A DNA stretch of 64,000 nucleotides from a bacterium (lineage in GTDB: Bacteria > UBP6 > UBA1177): positions 1 to 64,000 of the forward strand of contig JAGCNV010000040.1 of NCBI GenBank assembly GCA_017645765.1, in the 5' to 3' direction. Within the stretch, counting starts at the first letter, position 1, and each line of letters opens with the position of its first letter. This document shows positions 15,426 through 22,314 of the stretch, piece after piece. The notes under the pieces are model-generated. The model was not told the origin of the DNA. It searched no databases and saw only the letters and a list, made by a program, of their open reading frames with translations. The translations under genes and the position numbers were made by a program.

Positions 15426-15962
15426 TTATACCTTAAGCCCTGTTTCGTAGGCTTCTTTCAGTGCAGGGCTGTTTTTGATTTCACCGATCTGGTAGACACC
15501 TGTCGCATAGATGACACCTTTTTCGACCGCGCCTTCGACACAGTCAGCGTATCCGCGGAAACACTCGATCGTGCGTTCCTGCGACTTACGGTCTTCATCT
15601 GCCGATGTGGCAATGTAGTAAAATTCTTTGTTTTTGACCTCGAGCCAGCGGGCTACAGTCCTGTCGATCACGGTCTTGAGCTGAGCATCGATCGAATAGA
15701 AATATACAGGGCTTGCGAGCACGATTACATCGGCATCGATCATTTTCTGAAGGATTTCAGCCATATCATCCTTGATTGCACACACACCGCCAGATTTCTG
15801 ACAGTAGTAACATCCTGTGCAGTAGCCGATTTTCTTCTCGCTGACGCGGATTTTCTCAACTTCGTGACCTGCATCCTTAGCCCCGCGCATGAACTCGTCG
15901 CAGAGAGTATCAGAGTTGCCGCCTTTGCGCGGACTGCCTGAAAGGATCAATACTTTTTTCAT
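15426..15962 (-). CDS. NAD(P)H-dependent FMN reductase / flavodoxin family (iron-sulfur type)
   Basis: A 178-residue cytoplasmic flavoprotein: KKVLILSGSPRKGGNSDTL is the FMN loop, GYCTGCYYCQKSGGVC a Cys cluster and VIVLASPVYFYSIDAQLK the second loop. Proteins of this set reduce quinones, nitro compounds or metal centres using NAD(P)H. The Cys cluster suggests an iron-sulfur-flavoprotein relative. Start after AGGAGG. It lies in the same run of redox genes. Confidence 0.8.
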   Translation of the reverse strand: MKKVLILSGSPRKGGNSDTLCDEFMRGAKDAGHEVEKIRVSEKKIGYCTGCYYCQKSGGVCAIKDDMAEILQKMIDADVIVLASPVYFYSIDAQLKTVIDRTVARWLEVKNKEFYYIATSADEDRKSQERTIECFRGYADCVEGAVEKGVIYATGVYQIGEIKNSPALKEAYETGLKV

Positions 15963-16074
15963 GTTTTCCTCCTGTTTACGGTTATTGTTTTTCTCATTAT
16001 GCAGAGACTAGAAAAATCAGCATAAAAACGAGTCTTTTCATTAAATCCTCCTGAAGTTTCCTGTTTTGTTCCGC

Positions 16075-16917
16075 TTACGCCTCCTCGAATGACGGTTTCC
16101 ACAGCGCGAACTGCACGAGCTGCTCTTCCGTGCGGTGATAGTAGCGTTCGTTTTTGTCAAGCTGCGCGATCTGAGCCATTTCGCCGGCCGTCAGAGTGAA
16201 ATCGAGAATGTCGATGTTATCCTTGATATGAGCTGCATTTCTGCTGCCGGGAATAACAACGAATCCCATCTGTGTGTGCCAGCGCAGAATAACCTGAGCC
16301 GGAGTTTTTCCGTACTTTCTGCCGAGTTCAGCGAAAACAGGTTCTTCGATAAGCGACCTGTCACCGTGACCGAGCGGATACCAGCTCATCAGCTTTATTC
16401 CGTATTTATCCAAAGTTACACGAAGGTCTTTCTGCGTGAAATAAGGATGAGCTTCGACCTGGATGAACTGCGGGACGATCTCCCATTTTTTCTCAAGTTC
16501 ATCTATGTATCTGCCTTCAAAATTGGAAATTCCTATCGATTTCGCCTTTCCTTCACGGTAAGCCCTTTCAAGCTGGCGGTAACCTGTGAGCCAGTTTCCT
16601 GCCGGCTGGTGAATAAAGAGCAGATCTACATAATCCGTGCCCAAACGCTCCAAAGTCTCGTCAACGGCATTCGGATTTCCGAATTCGCTCGGCCAGAGTT
16701 TTGTCGAAAGAAAGACATCTTTTCTCGCGACTCCGCTTGCTTTTATGCCGCGTCCGCAACCCCTTTCATTCTGGTATGCGTTTGCCGTATCGACAAGCGA
16801 ATATCCCGTTTTTAAAGCTTCGCGCACACTGTTTTCGGCCTCCTCGGGCGAAAGCATGTAAGTTCCGATACCGATCACCGGACATTCCAGATTGTTGTTA
16901 AGTCTGATTTTTTCCAT
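16075..16917 (-). CDS. Aldo/keto reductase (2,5-diketo-gluconate reductase type)
   Basis: A 280-residue AKR. The Asp/Tyr pair is in LVDTANAYQNE, Lys in FLSTKLW and His in LLFIHQP; the cofactor segment is VVIPGSRNAAHIKDNIDI. It belongs to the branch with the DkgA/YvgN proteins, which reduce small keto compounds and aldehydes. Start after GGAGGG. The promoter just upstream is loaded with three copies of the operator palindrome. Confidence 0.85.
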   Translation of the reverse strand: MEKIRLNNNLECPVIGIGTYMLSPEEAENSVREALKTGYSLVDTANAYQNERGCGRGIKASGVARKDVFLSTKLWPSEFGNPNAVDETLERLGTDYVDLLFIHQPAGNWLTGYRQLERAYREGKAKSIGISNFEGRYIDELEKKWEIVPQFIQVEAHPYFTQKDLRVTLDKYGIKLMSWYPLGHGDRSLIEEPVFAELGRKYGKTPAQVILRWHTQMGFVVIPGSRNAAHIKDNIDILDFTLTAGEMAQIAQLDKNERYYHRTEEQLVQFALWKPSFEEA

Positions 16918-16948
16918 CGGATCCCTCCACTAAAAAGATCGTTTATCA

Positions 16949-17011
16949 TGACACCGTGTCAGGATAAACAAAAATGACACCGTGTCAATTTTTTATTTTG
17001 ACATCGTGTCA
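16949..17011 (-). promoter_or_regulatory. Promoter with three operator palindromes for the aldo/keto reductase
   Basis: Palindromes at 16949-16961, 16975-16987 and 16999-17011 (TGACACCGTGTCA twice, TGACATCGTGTCA once) are spaced 26 and 24 bases apart. On the minus strand TTGACA (16983-16988) lies in the middle one, then 16 bases, then TATCCT (16961-16966), which abuts the first. A protein bound to these sites would cover both core elements. Confidence 0.7.
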
Positions 17012-17057
17012 GTTATTTAGCAGAACATCGCAAGAGCTTATTGAGACAGTGCAAGTT

Positions 17058-18161
17058 TTACGGTTTTCGGAACTCGATCCCTTCGAGATAAGTCACTTCG
17101 CCCATTTGCGGCATAAGTACCTGTTTGCCGCTTTCTTCCGCAGCGCGGCGGGCATTCTCAAGCGGTTCAGCGTAAGGATGTCTGCTCAGGCAGAAACGGG
17201 AATGATGAACTGTCATATAACGGGCAGCACCAAGCTCAATCATCTCTTTTCCCAAGAATTCCGGCATAGTATGGATGAAAGCCCAGTCTTTGTTATACTG
17301 ACCGTTCTCAAGAATCGCGAGGTCAATATCCTGAAATTTTTCGCCGATCTCCGCGAAGTGCGGGCCATAACCGCTGTCGCCGCCGATCCATACAGTACGC
17401 TTCGGAGTTTTGAACACGAACGAAGCCCAGAGCGTCTTGTTCTGGTGCAGATCTCTGCCGGAAAAATGCCGTGCAGGAGTTGCAGTCACACTAAAACCGC
17501 TGCCAAAGTCCGCCGATTCCCGCCAGTCGAGTTCCACTAGTTTTTCAACTGGATATTTCCAGTATTCAAAATGTTCGCCCACACCGAGAGCCGTCACGAC
17601 ACGCTTCACGCGGGGTTCGAGCTCTGTAACGGCCTGATAATCAAGATGATCCCAGTGGTCGTGAGTGATCACTAAAAAATCGATATCCGGCATATCGGCA
17701 GGTTTATAGACATCGGTCCCTTTGAACATTTTGTTCACGAAACTCACGGGAGAGGCTTTGTAAAAAATCGGATCTACGAGGATTGTCTTTCCAGACAGAT
17801 TCATCAGATACGACGAATGGCCGAACCACACGATCCAGTCACGGTCACGCGGCAGTTTTTTCAAATCGGTTCTGACAACATCCATTGCTTTATCGGGGGC
17901 AGTAAGACTCTTGTCACCGAACAGAAAATCTCTCCAAACGTCAAAAATATTTTTGTCGCCCGTCATCGTGACAGTTTTGACTTCGTTCACGAATTGTTTT
18001 CCGTCATAATGAGGAGACCGCATGATCCGCTCGAGGCGTTTTCCCTGCGGAATACGACCGAAACTCGCCTGATTCAAAAACAAAGTCCCTGCAATTCCGA
18101 CAACAAGCAGAACCGGAAGAACTATCGAAATAGTCATTATCAGCTTTCTCTTAGTTTTCAT
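17058..18161 (-). CDS. MBL-fold metal-dependent hydrolase (UlaG/NAPE-PLD-like), membrane anchored
   Basis: A 367-residue protein. Residues 8-30 are a hydrophobic anchor or signal (MTISIVLPVLLVVGIAGTLF). The metallo-beta-lactamase domain shows WFGHSSYLM, TILVDPIF, the metal motif THDHWDHLD, PARHFSGRD and GGDSGYGPHF. This order matches the L-ascorbate-6-phosphate lactonase/NAPE-PLD branch. Substrate unknown. The translation start has a poor ribosome site. The promoter carries three operators like those before the neighbouring aldo/keto reductase. Confidence 0.8.
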   Translation of the reverse strand: MKTKRKLIMTISIVLPVLLVVGIAGTLFLNQASFGRIPQGKRLERIMRSPHYDGKQFVNEVKTVTMTGDKNIFDVWRDFLFGDKSLTAPDKAMDVVRTDLKKLPRDRDWIVWFGHSSYLMNLSGKTILVDPIFYKASPVSFVNKMFKGTDVYKPADMPDIDFLVITHDHWDHLDYQAVTELEPRVKRVVTALGVGEHFEYWKYPVEKLVELDWRESADFGSGFSVTATPARHFSGRDLHQNKTLWASFVFKTPKRTVWIGGDSGYGPHFAEIGEKFQDIDLAILENGQYNKDWAFIHTMPEFLGKEMIELGAARYMTVHHSRFCLSRHPYAEPLENARRAAEESGKQVLMPQMGEVTYLEGIEFRKP

Positions 18162-18195
18162 ATTTTTCAGTTAAAAAATAAAAACGAACTTATTC

Positions 18196-18259
18196 CGACA
18201 TCATGTCAGGATAAACAAAAAATGACACTGTGTCAATTTTTTATTTTGACATCGTGTCA
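18196..18259 (-). promoter_or_regulatory. Promoter with three operator palindromes for the MBL hydrolase
   Basis: Palindromes at 18196-18208 (CGACATCATGTCA), 18223-18235 and 18247-18259. On the minus strand TTGACA (18231-18236), 17 bases, TATCCT (18208-18213). Layout and spacings (27, 24) nearly repeat those at 16949-17011, so one promoter module was copied. Confidence 0.7.
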
Positions 18260-18346
18260 GGTTTTCGCCTGAGCACAAAAACTTGCCTTTCAACCGTACC
18301 TCTCTAAAATATCGCGTTTTGTTGTTGATTCGTTCGAAGGTCAAAC

Positions 18347-18646
18347 ATGGTCGCTTCCGAAATAAATACTTTGACAAACAACATTCTTCCGATTGCTGAA
18401 AAATACGGCGTGACGCGGATCAAGCTTTTCGGTTCAAGAGCACGCGGCGACAACAAACCGCAAAGCGACTACGATTTTCTGATAAGCAAAGGGGCTATTC
18501 AAACTTTGCTGCAATATGCCGCTTTCGTAGCTGAACTCGAAGAGCTTCTCGGAGCTCATGTCGATGTCATTACCGACACTTCCGATGATGAATACTTGAT
18601 AAACACTGCTGAAACCGAGGGGATCGAAATCTATGGAAACAAATAA
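18347..18646 (+). CDS. mntA: MntA-type nucleotidyltransferase antitoxin
   Basis: A 99-residue minimal nucleotidyltransferase. GSRARGDNKPQSDYDF gives the GSX10DXD active-site motif, with the third acidic residue in VDVIT. In characterised pairs MntA neutralises HepT by adding AMP to a Tyr of the toxin. It overlaps the following hepT-like gene by 14 bases in the usual order. Confidence 0.8.
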   Translation: MVASEINTLTNNILPIAEKYGVTRIKLFGSRARGDNKPQSDYDFLISKGAIQTLLQYAAFVAELEELLGAHVDVITDTSDDEYLINTAETEGIEIYGNK

Positions 18647-18998
18647 CCGGGATCAGCAGATTATCCGGAAAATCATCAAATACTGCAACGAAATTGCTCA
18701 GACTCACGAGAGTTTCGGTAACAAAAAAGAGCTTTTTTTCGATAAAAGCACCGGTTTTATCTACCGGAATTCGATAGCAATGCCGATTTTACAGATAGGC
18801 GAACTCGTGAAAAGCCTTTCCGACGAATTCAAATCGGCTCACAGCACTATTCCGTGGCGCGACATCGCAAGAATGCGGGATTATTTTGCTCACCGTTACG
18901 GCGCAATGGATTACGACATGACTTGGAACACATCACTCGAAGATGTGCCGATGCTGAAAAGCTATCTTGAGAAACTTGAAGTAAAGAAGGCGCAGTGA
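18633..18998 (+). CDS. hepT: HepT-like ribonuclease toxin (DUF86)
   Basis: A 121-residue helical HEPN protein. The active-site motif RX4HXY is present as RDYFAHRY near residue 90, and GELVKSLSDEFK sits in the preceding helix. HepT proteins are ribonucleases held inactive by their MntA partner. The two genes form a toxin-antitoxin pair inserted between an operator-bearing gap and a lipoprotein gene. The following 107 bases to the next gene show nothing notable. Confidence 0.8.
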   Translation: METNNRDQQIIRKIIKYCNEIAQTHESFGNKKELFFDKSTGFIYRNSIAMPILQIGELVKSLSDEFKSAHSTIPWRDIARMRDYFAHRYGAMDYDMTWNTSLEDVPMLKSYLEKLEVKKAQ

Positions 18999-19105
18999 TG
19001 GCAACACAACACAACTAATTAAAAAGCGTACAGCCGCTTTTCAAAAGTCAAGTATTTTCTTCAATAATTTTGCAATTTTATCAACTTTTTTTTAAGGAGA
19101 AAACA

Positions 19106-19933
19106 ATGAAGAAGTTTTGTGTTTTAGCAGCAATTTCTGCGGCAATGTTTCTGATGATTTCATGCGGCGGCAGTTCCGACGGCGAGTCGTGCTACACGGA
19201 CGACAGCAACGACTGCAACGGTAAAACAGTAAAGATCTGCGGCAGCGGCAGCAGCTCGTATTATGAAGTTGACGGCAAAAAGTTTGCCTGCGATGCATCA
19301 GGCTGTGAAAATGCTGCCCGCGAACTCACAAAATACTGCGACAGTGCTTCAAACAACACACCGGCAGAGCCCGATGATCCGACAAATCCCGAAAACAACA
19401 ATCCTGCAGAATCAGGTGATACCGAAAGCAAAATTCCGGAATGTGACCCGACAACAGCCCATACTTACGGCTATCCTTCGTGCAAAGAATCGGGACTTCT
19501 CTGGTCTCTCCAAGCAAATGATGCCATGGATTGGGATGAAGCGGTTTCATACTGCGACAATCTGAACGCAAGCGGCTTTGACGACTGGCGCCTGCCCACA
19601 ATCAGTGAACTTAGAAAACTTATCCAAAACTGTTCCGAAACAGTTTCCGGCGGCTTGTGCGGAGTAAGCGACGACTGCCTTTCCGACGAGTGCTGGTCCG
19701 AAGCTATGTGCGTCTACTGCCCTGATGTTGACAGCCCCGACTTTGATCAGGAAAATAGGAGTCCTTTGAACGACTTTTACAGCATTCTTGGCGACGACAT
19801 GGCTGCTTTCTGGTCTTCGTCATCGAACGGCAAGGATGATGAAAGATGGGTCGCAGATTTCAGGAATGCCAGCATCTATACTTCCGTAACAACTACAGGC
19901 AAATCTGTCCGCTGCGTCAGAAGCGCGGAATAA
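19106..19933 (+). CDS. DUF1566 (Lcl-type) lipoprotein
   Basis: A 275-residue surface or periplasmic lipoprotein. Signal and lipobox: FLMISC. A Cys-rich head (CYTDDSNDCNGKTVKICG), an acidic Pro/Asn linker (120-135) and a DUF1566 domain follow: GLLWSLQANDAMDWDEAVSYC, FDDWRLPTISELR, AAFWSSSS and closing VRCVRS. Function of the domain is unknown; it has a C-type-lectin-like fold. The start at 19106 has AAGGAG ahead. A second DUF1566 protein of different build is at 28739. Confidence 0.75.
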   Translation: MKKFCVLAAISAAMFLMISCGGSSDGESCYTDDSNDCNGKTVKICGSGSSSYYEVDGKKFACDASGCENAARELTKYCDSASNNTPAEPDDPTNPENNNPAESGDTESKIPECDPTTAHTYGYPSCKESGLLWSLQANDAMDWDEAVSYCDNLNASGFDDWRLPTISELRKLIQNCSETVSGGLCGVSDDCLSDECWSEAMCVYCPDVDSPDFDQENRSPLNDFYSILGDDMAAFWSSSSNGKDDERWVADFRNASIYTSVTTTGKSVRCVRSAE

Positions 19934-19981
19934 GAACTAAAATCCACGATTAAAATTTTTCATAGAAATTCATTTTTATCC

Positions 19982-19993
19982 TGACAAGTGTCA
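19982..19993. promoter_or_regulatory. Palindrome TGACA-AG-TGTCA in a convergent gap
   Basis: CCTGACAAGTGTCAGG is a perfect-arm palindrome followed by TTTTA. It lies between the converging DUF1566 and DUF134 genes. It could be a weak bidirectional terminator hairpin, or a short-spacer variant of the operator family. The 2-base spacer matches the site upstream of the DUF134 gene. Confidence 0.4.
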
Positions 19994-20025
19994 GGTTTTA
20001 TCGTTTGTAATGATAGCCTGAACCA

Positions 20026-20751
20026 TCAGCAGCGGTGACTTCCGCAGCCGTGTTCTCCGCAGTTTCCTTCGTGATGGTCGTGGTGTTCATGGTGAGTGCA
20101 GTGAGAATCGGGATCGTATTCAAGTTTTCCCGCAGCAAGAGCTTTAGCAGCCTCGTCGGCAGATCCTTTTACACCGGGATAGAGAGCGATCCCTGCTTCC
20201 TCCAGAGCCATTCTCGCGCCGCCGCCTATTCCGCCGCAGATGAGAGCATCGACCTGAGCCGCTTTCAAAAAACCGGCAAGTGCGCCGTGACCGCTTCCGT
20301 TCGTAGGAACGATCTGTTCCCTGACGACAGCACCGTTTTCGACATCGTAGAATTTGAAGTTTTCAGTGTGTCCGAAATGCTGAAAAACATCGCCGTTTTC
20401 ATAAGTTACCGCAATTCTTCTGTGTTCCATCTTTTTCTCCATAATGTTGTCAGGCAGTTTCACGGGAGCAAATTCACAACATCCGCCGACGATCAGAAGG
20501 CGTTTACCCCGGACAAGAGCATCGGCAACTTTGCGCCGTGCACTTTCATAAATCGCAGTGACCGTAGTCCTGGCGACATTCATCTTCAAAGCGCACGCTT
20601 CCTGCGTAAGCCCTTCATCATCCAGAAGACGCATAGCCTCGAATTCATCCACCGTCATGAAAACACTTTCCGCCGTTTCGACATCATCCGGGGAAAAGCT
20701 CCTGAAAAGCGGTAATTTCTCAATTCTGCGGCATCTTGCGGGTCTTGCCAT
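20026..20751 (-). CDS. DUF134 DNA-binding domain fused to a NifX/NifB-type domain with a His/Cys tail
   Basis: A 241-residue protein. Residues 1-100 are DUF134, with RPARCRRIEKLPLFRSF, MTVDEFEAMRLLDDEGLTQ and a sigma-region-4-like helix-turn-helix VARTTVTAIYESARRK. Residues 110-215 are the dinitrogenase iron-molybdenum cofactor family: VFQHFGHTENFKFY, ALICGGIGGGARMALEEAGI. The last 25 residues are mostly His, Cys and acidic, apt for metal. It may be a metal- or cluster-responsive regulator. A palindrome sits 32 bases before its start, so autoregulation is possible. Confidence 0.75.
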   Translation of the reverse strand: MARPARCRRIEKLPLFRSFSPDDVETAESVFMTVDEFEAMRLLDDEGLTQEACALKMNVARTTVTAIYESARRKVADALVRGKRLLIVGGCCEFAPVKLPDNIMEKKMEHRRIAVTYENGDVFQHFGHTENFKFYDVENGAVVREQIVPTNGSGHGALAGFLKAAQVDALICGGIGGGARMALEEAGIALYPGVKGSADEAAKALAAGKLEYDPDSHCTHHEHHDHHEGNCGEHGCGSHRC

Positions 20752-20782
20752 CGTGAACCTCCCGCAAAAAAGTAGTTAGTTT

Positions 20783-20796
20783 TTGACATATGTCAA
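20783..20796. promoter_or_regulatory. Palindrome TTGACATATGTCAA before the DUF134 gene
   Basis: Perfect 14-base palindrome, 32 bases upstream of the start codon. It shares the TGACA/TGTCA arms with the redox operators but has a 2-base spacer. Confidence 0.5.
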
Positions 20797-20868
20797 TAAA
20801 ATATTTTTTTGCCGTGTTCAGACATCAATCCTGTTCCGGCATAAAAATTTCAAGGAATAAACTTATCT

Positions 20869-20919
20869 TGACACAGTGTCAGTTTTTTATTTTGACATCG
20901 TGTCAGTTTTCTATAAAAT
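20869..20919 (+). promoter_or_regulatory. Promoter with two operator palindromes for the flavodoxin at 20986
   Basis: TGACACAGTGTCA (20869-20881) and TGACATCGTGTCA (20893-20905) are 24 bases apart. On the plus strand TTGACA (20892-20897) overlaps the second, then 16 bases, then TAAAAT (20914-20919). The operator therefore covers the -35 element. Confidence 0.65.
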
Positions 20920-20985
20920 ACGGCGTTCAGGAATGCTTTTGAGCATTGCCGGAGAGTGAAATCAAACCGTTTTTTGGAGGATCGA

Positions 20986-21597
20986 ATGAAAAAAGTTATT
21001 GTGATGTTAGTCGTCGCACTGCTTGCGGCTGTTCTCTTCGCTCAGGGAAAGTCCGAAGCGAAAAAACCGGCTGCGGAAAGTGCAAAAAAGAGTACAGTTC
21101 AACAAAATGAAGGAGGAAAGAAGATGCCGAAGAAATTAGTCGCCTATTTCAGTGCGAGCGGAACGACTGCAAGAGCTGCGAAAGAGCTCGCGGAAGCCGC
21201 AAAAGCCGACCTTTATGAAATCAGGCCTGAGACAAAATACACGAGCAACGATCTCGACTGGAGAGACAAATCATCGCGCTCCAGCGTTGAGATGGCCGAC
21301 AAGAAAAGCCGCCCGAAACTTGCCGACAAAAATGCAAAAATCGCAGATTACGACGTGATTTTCATCGGTTTCCCGATCTGGTGGTATGTCGCGCCGCACA
21401 TCATCAACACCTTCCTCGAAGCTTACGATTTCAGCGGCAAGAAGGTCGTAGTTTTCGCAACGAGCGGCGGCAGCGGTTTCGGAAACACCGTGAAAGAACT
21501 TCAGCCGAGCGCACCGAAAGCGACTATCATCGAAGGAAAACTCTTTAACGGAAAAATCGACAAAGCCGAACTCGCTAAATGGGCGGAAAAATTCTAA
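20986..21597 (+). CDS. Exported flavodoxin-like protein with an internal ribosome site
   Basis: A 203-residue protein. The first 20 residues are a signal peptide (MKKVIVMLVVALLAAVLFAQ), then a Lys/Ala linker to about residue 46. Flavodoxin fold: KLVAYFSASGTTARAAKELA, VIFIGFPIWWYVAP, VVVFATSGGSGFGN. ATG 20986 follows GGAGG. Inside the linker the coding sequence reads AATGAAGGAGGAAAGAAG then ATG (MPKKLVAYFS), a perfect ribosome site before a cytosolic-flavodoxin start. The gene may make both an exported and a cytosolic form, or the leader may be a later addition. Confidence 0.75.
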   Translation: MKKVIVMLVVALLAAVLFAQGKSEAKKPAAESAKKSTVQQNEGGKKMPKKLVAYFSASGTTARAAKELAEAAKADLYEIRPETKYTSNDLDWRDKSSRSSVEMADKKSRPKLADKNAKIADYDVIFIGFPIWWYVAPHIINTFLEAYDFSGKKVVVFATSGGSGFGNTVKELQPSAPKATIIEGKLFNGKIDKAELAKWAEKF

Positions 21598-21679
21598 AGA
21601 TCTGCAAAAACTTGTCATCTCACCCGAAAGACCTAAAATGCCGCGTTTTTTCGGTGTTTTTAGGGAGAAAAAGCCAACA

Positions 21680-22159
21680 ATGAAAGACATCATCATAAGA
21701 GCGAACTGCGAGTCAGACCTTTACAACCACTACAGCGGGAATCCGTAACTCAGCACGGATCTGCGTGAATACATCGAACTCAAGCAGCGCAGGATCAGTC
21801 AGCATCAGGATATGCGGATAATCATCGTCACGAAGCAGCCTGTCGACGAAGAACGCATGAAACAGGCATTCGCGGACTGGAATAACGAGGAGTGGCAGCT
21901 GCTGAAACGCGAAGCCAGAATAAATATTACGCGCCAACTCTGGATGTTCATTCTCGGAGCCTTGTTCATAGCAGTCAGCGTCAGCATCGAAAAATTCGTC
22001 GATAAAGTCGCTTTCACGATTCTTTCTACGATAGGCGCATTCGCAATGTGGGAAATGGCAGGCGTCTGGATCATCCAGAATCCGAGATTAAGACAGAGAA
22101 GAAGGATGCTGCGCCAGCTCCGCGACAGGTGCACGATAGAATTTCACTGCAAAGAATAA
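21680..22159 (+). pseudogene. Two-segment membrane protein gene with an in-frame TAA
   Basis: ATG 21680 opens MKDIIIRANCESDLYNHYSG; after 22 codons a TAA (21746-21748) interrupts. The same frame continues LSTDLREYIELKQRRIS and then the downstream open part. That part includes DMRIIIVTKQPVDEERMKQA, two membrane segments (MFILGALFIAVSVSI; ILSTIGAFAMWEMAGVWII) and a basic tail. Restoring the codon gives 159-160 residues. A start at 21812 (MRIIIVTKQ) would omit a segment that reads as native protein. Either a recent nonsense mutation or a start-shifted shorter protein. Family not named. Confidence 0.6.
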
Positions 22160-22162
22160 TTA

Positions 22163-22222
22163 AACCGTGTCAGAATAAATAAAAATGACACTGCGCCAAT
22201 TTTTTATTTTGACATCGTGTCA
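22163..22222. promoter_or_regulatory. Orphan copy of the promoter-operator module
   Basis: Degenerate relatives of the sites at 16949 and 18196: a half-site at 22163-22171, TGACACTGCGCCA at 22186-22198 and intact TGACATCGTGTCA at 22210-22222, with the same 24-base step. In its ancestral direction it points left, to the end of a plus-strand gene, so it is probably a relic. The intact site lies about 93 bases before the lipoprotein start at 22315 and could still act there. Confidence 0.45.
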
Positions 22223-22314
22223 TTTAAAAAAATCCTTGAGTTTTTTTTCCCAGACCTTATAATTCTCTGATTTTTTTGTGAATTTAGAAGTCGAACAACA
22301 CAATGGAGATTAAG

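Noticed and set aside
21746-21748. Recoded stop (selenocysteine or pyrrolysine) in the membrane-protein gene
   Set aside because: The codon is TAA, which is used for neither, and no structured element was seen behind it.
13681-22222. The TGACA/TGTCA palindromes as rho-independent terminators
   Set aside because: Stems of five pairs are too weak, many lie upstream of genes, and several overlap -35 elements.
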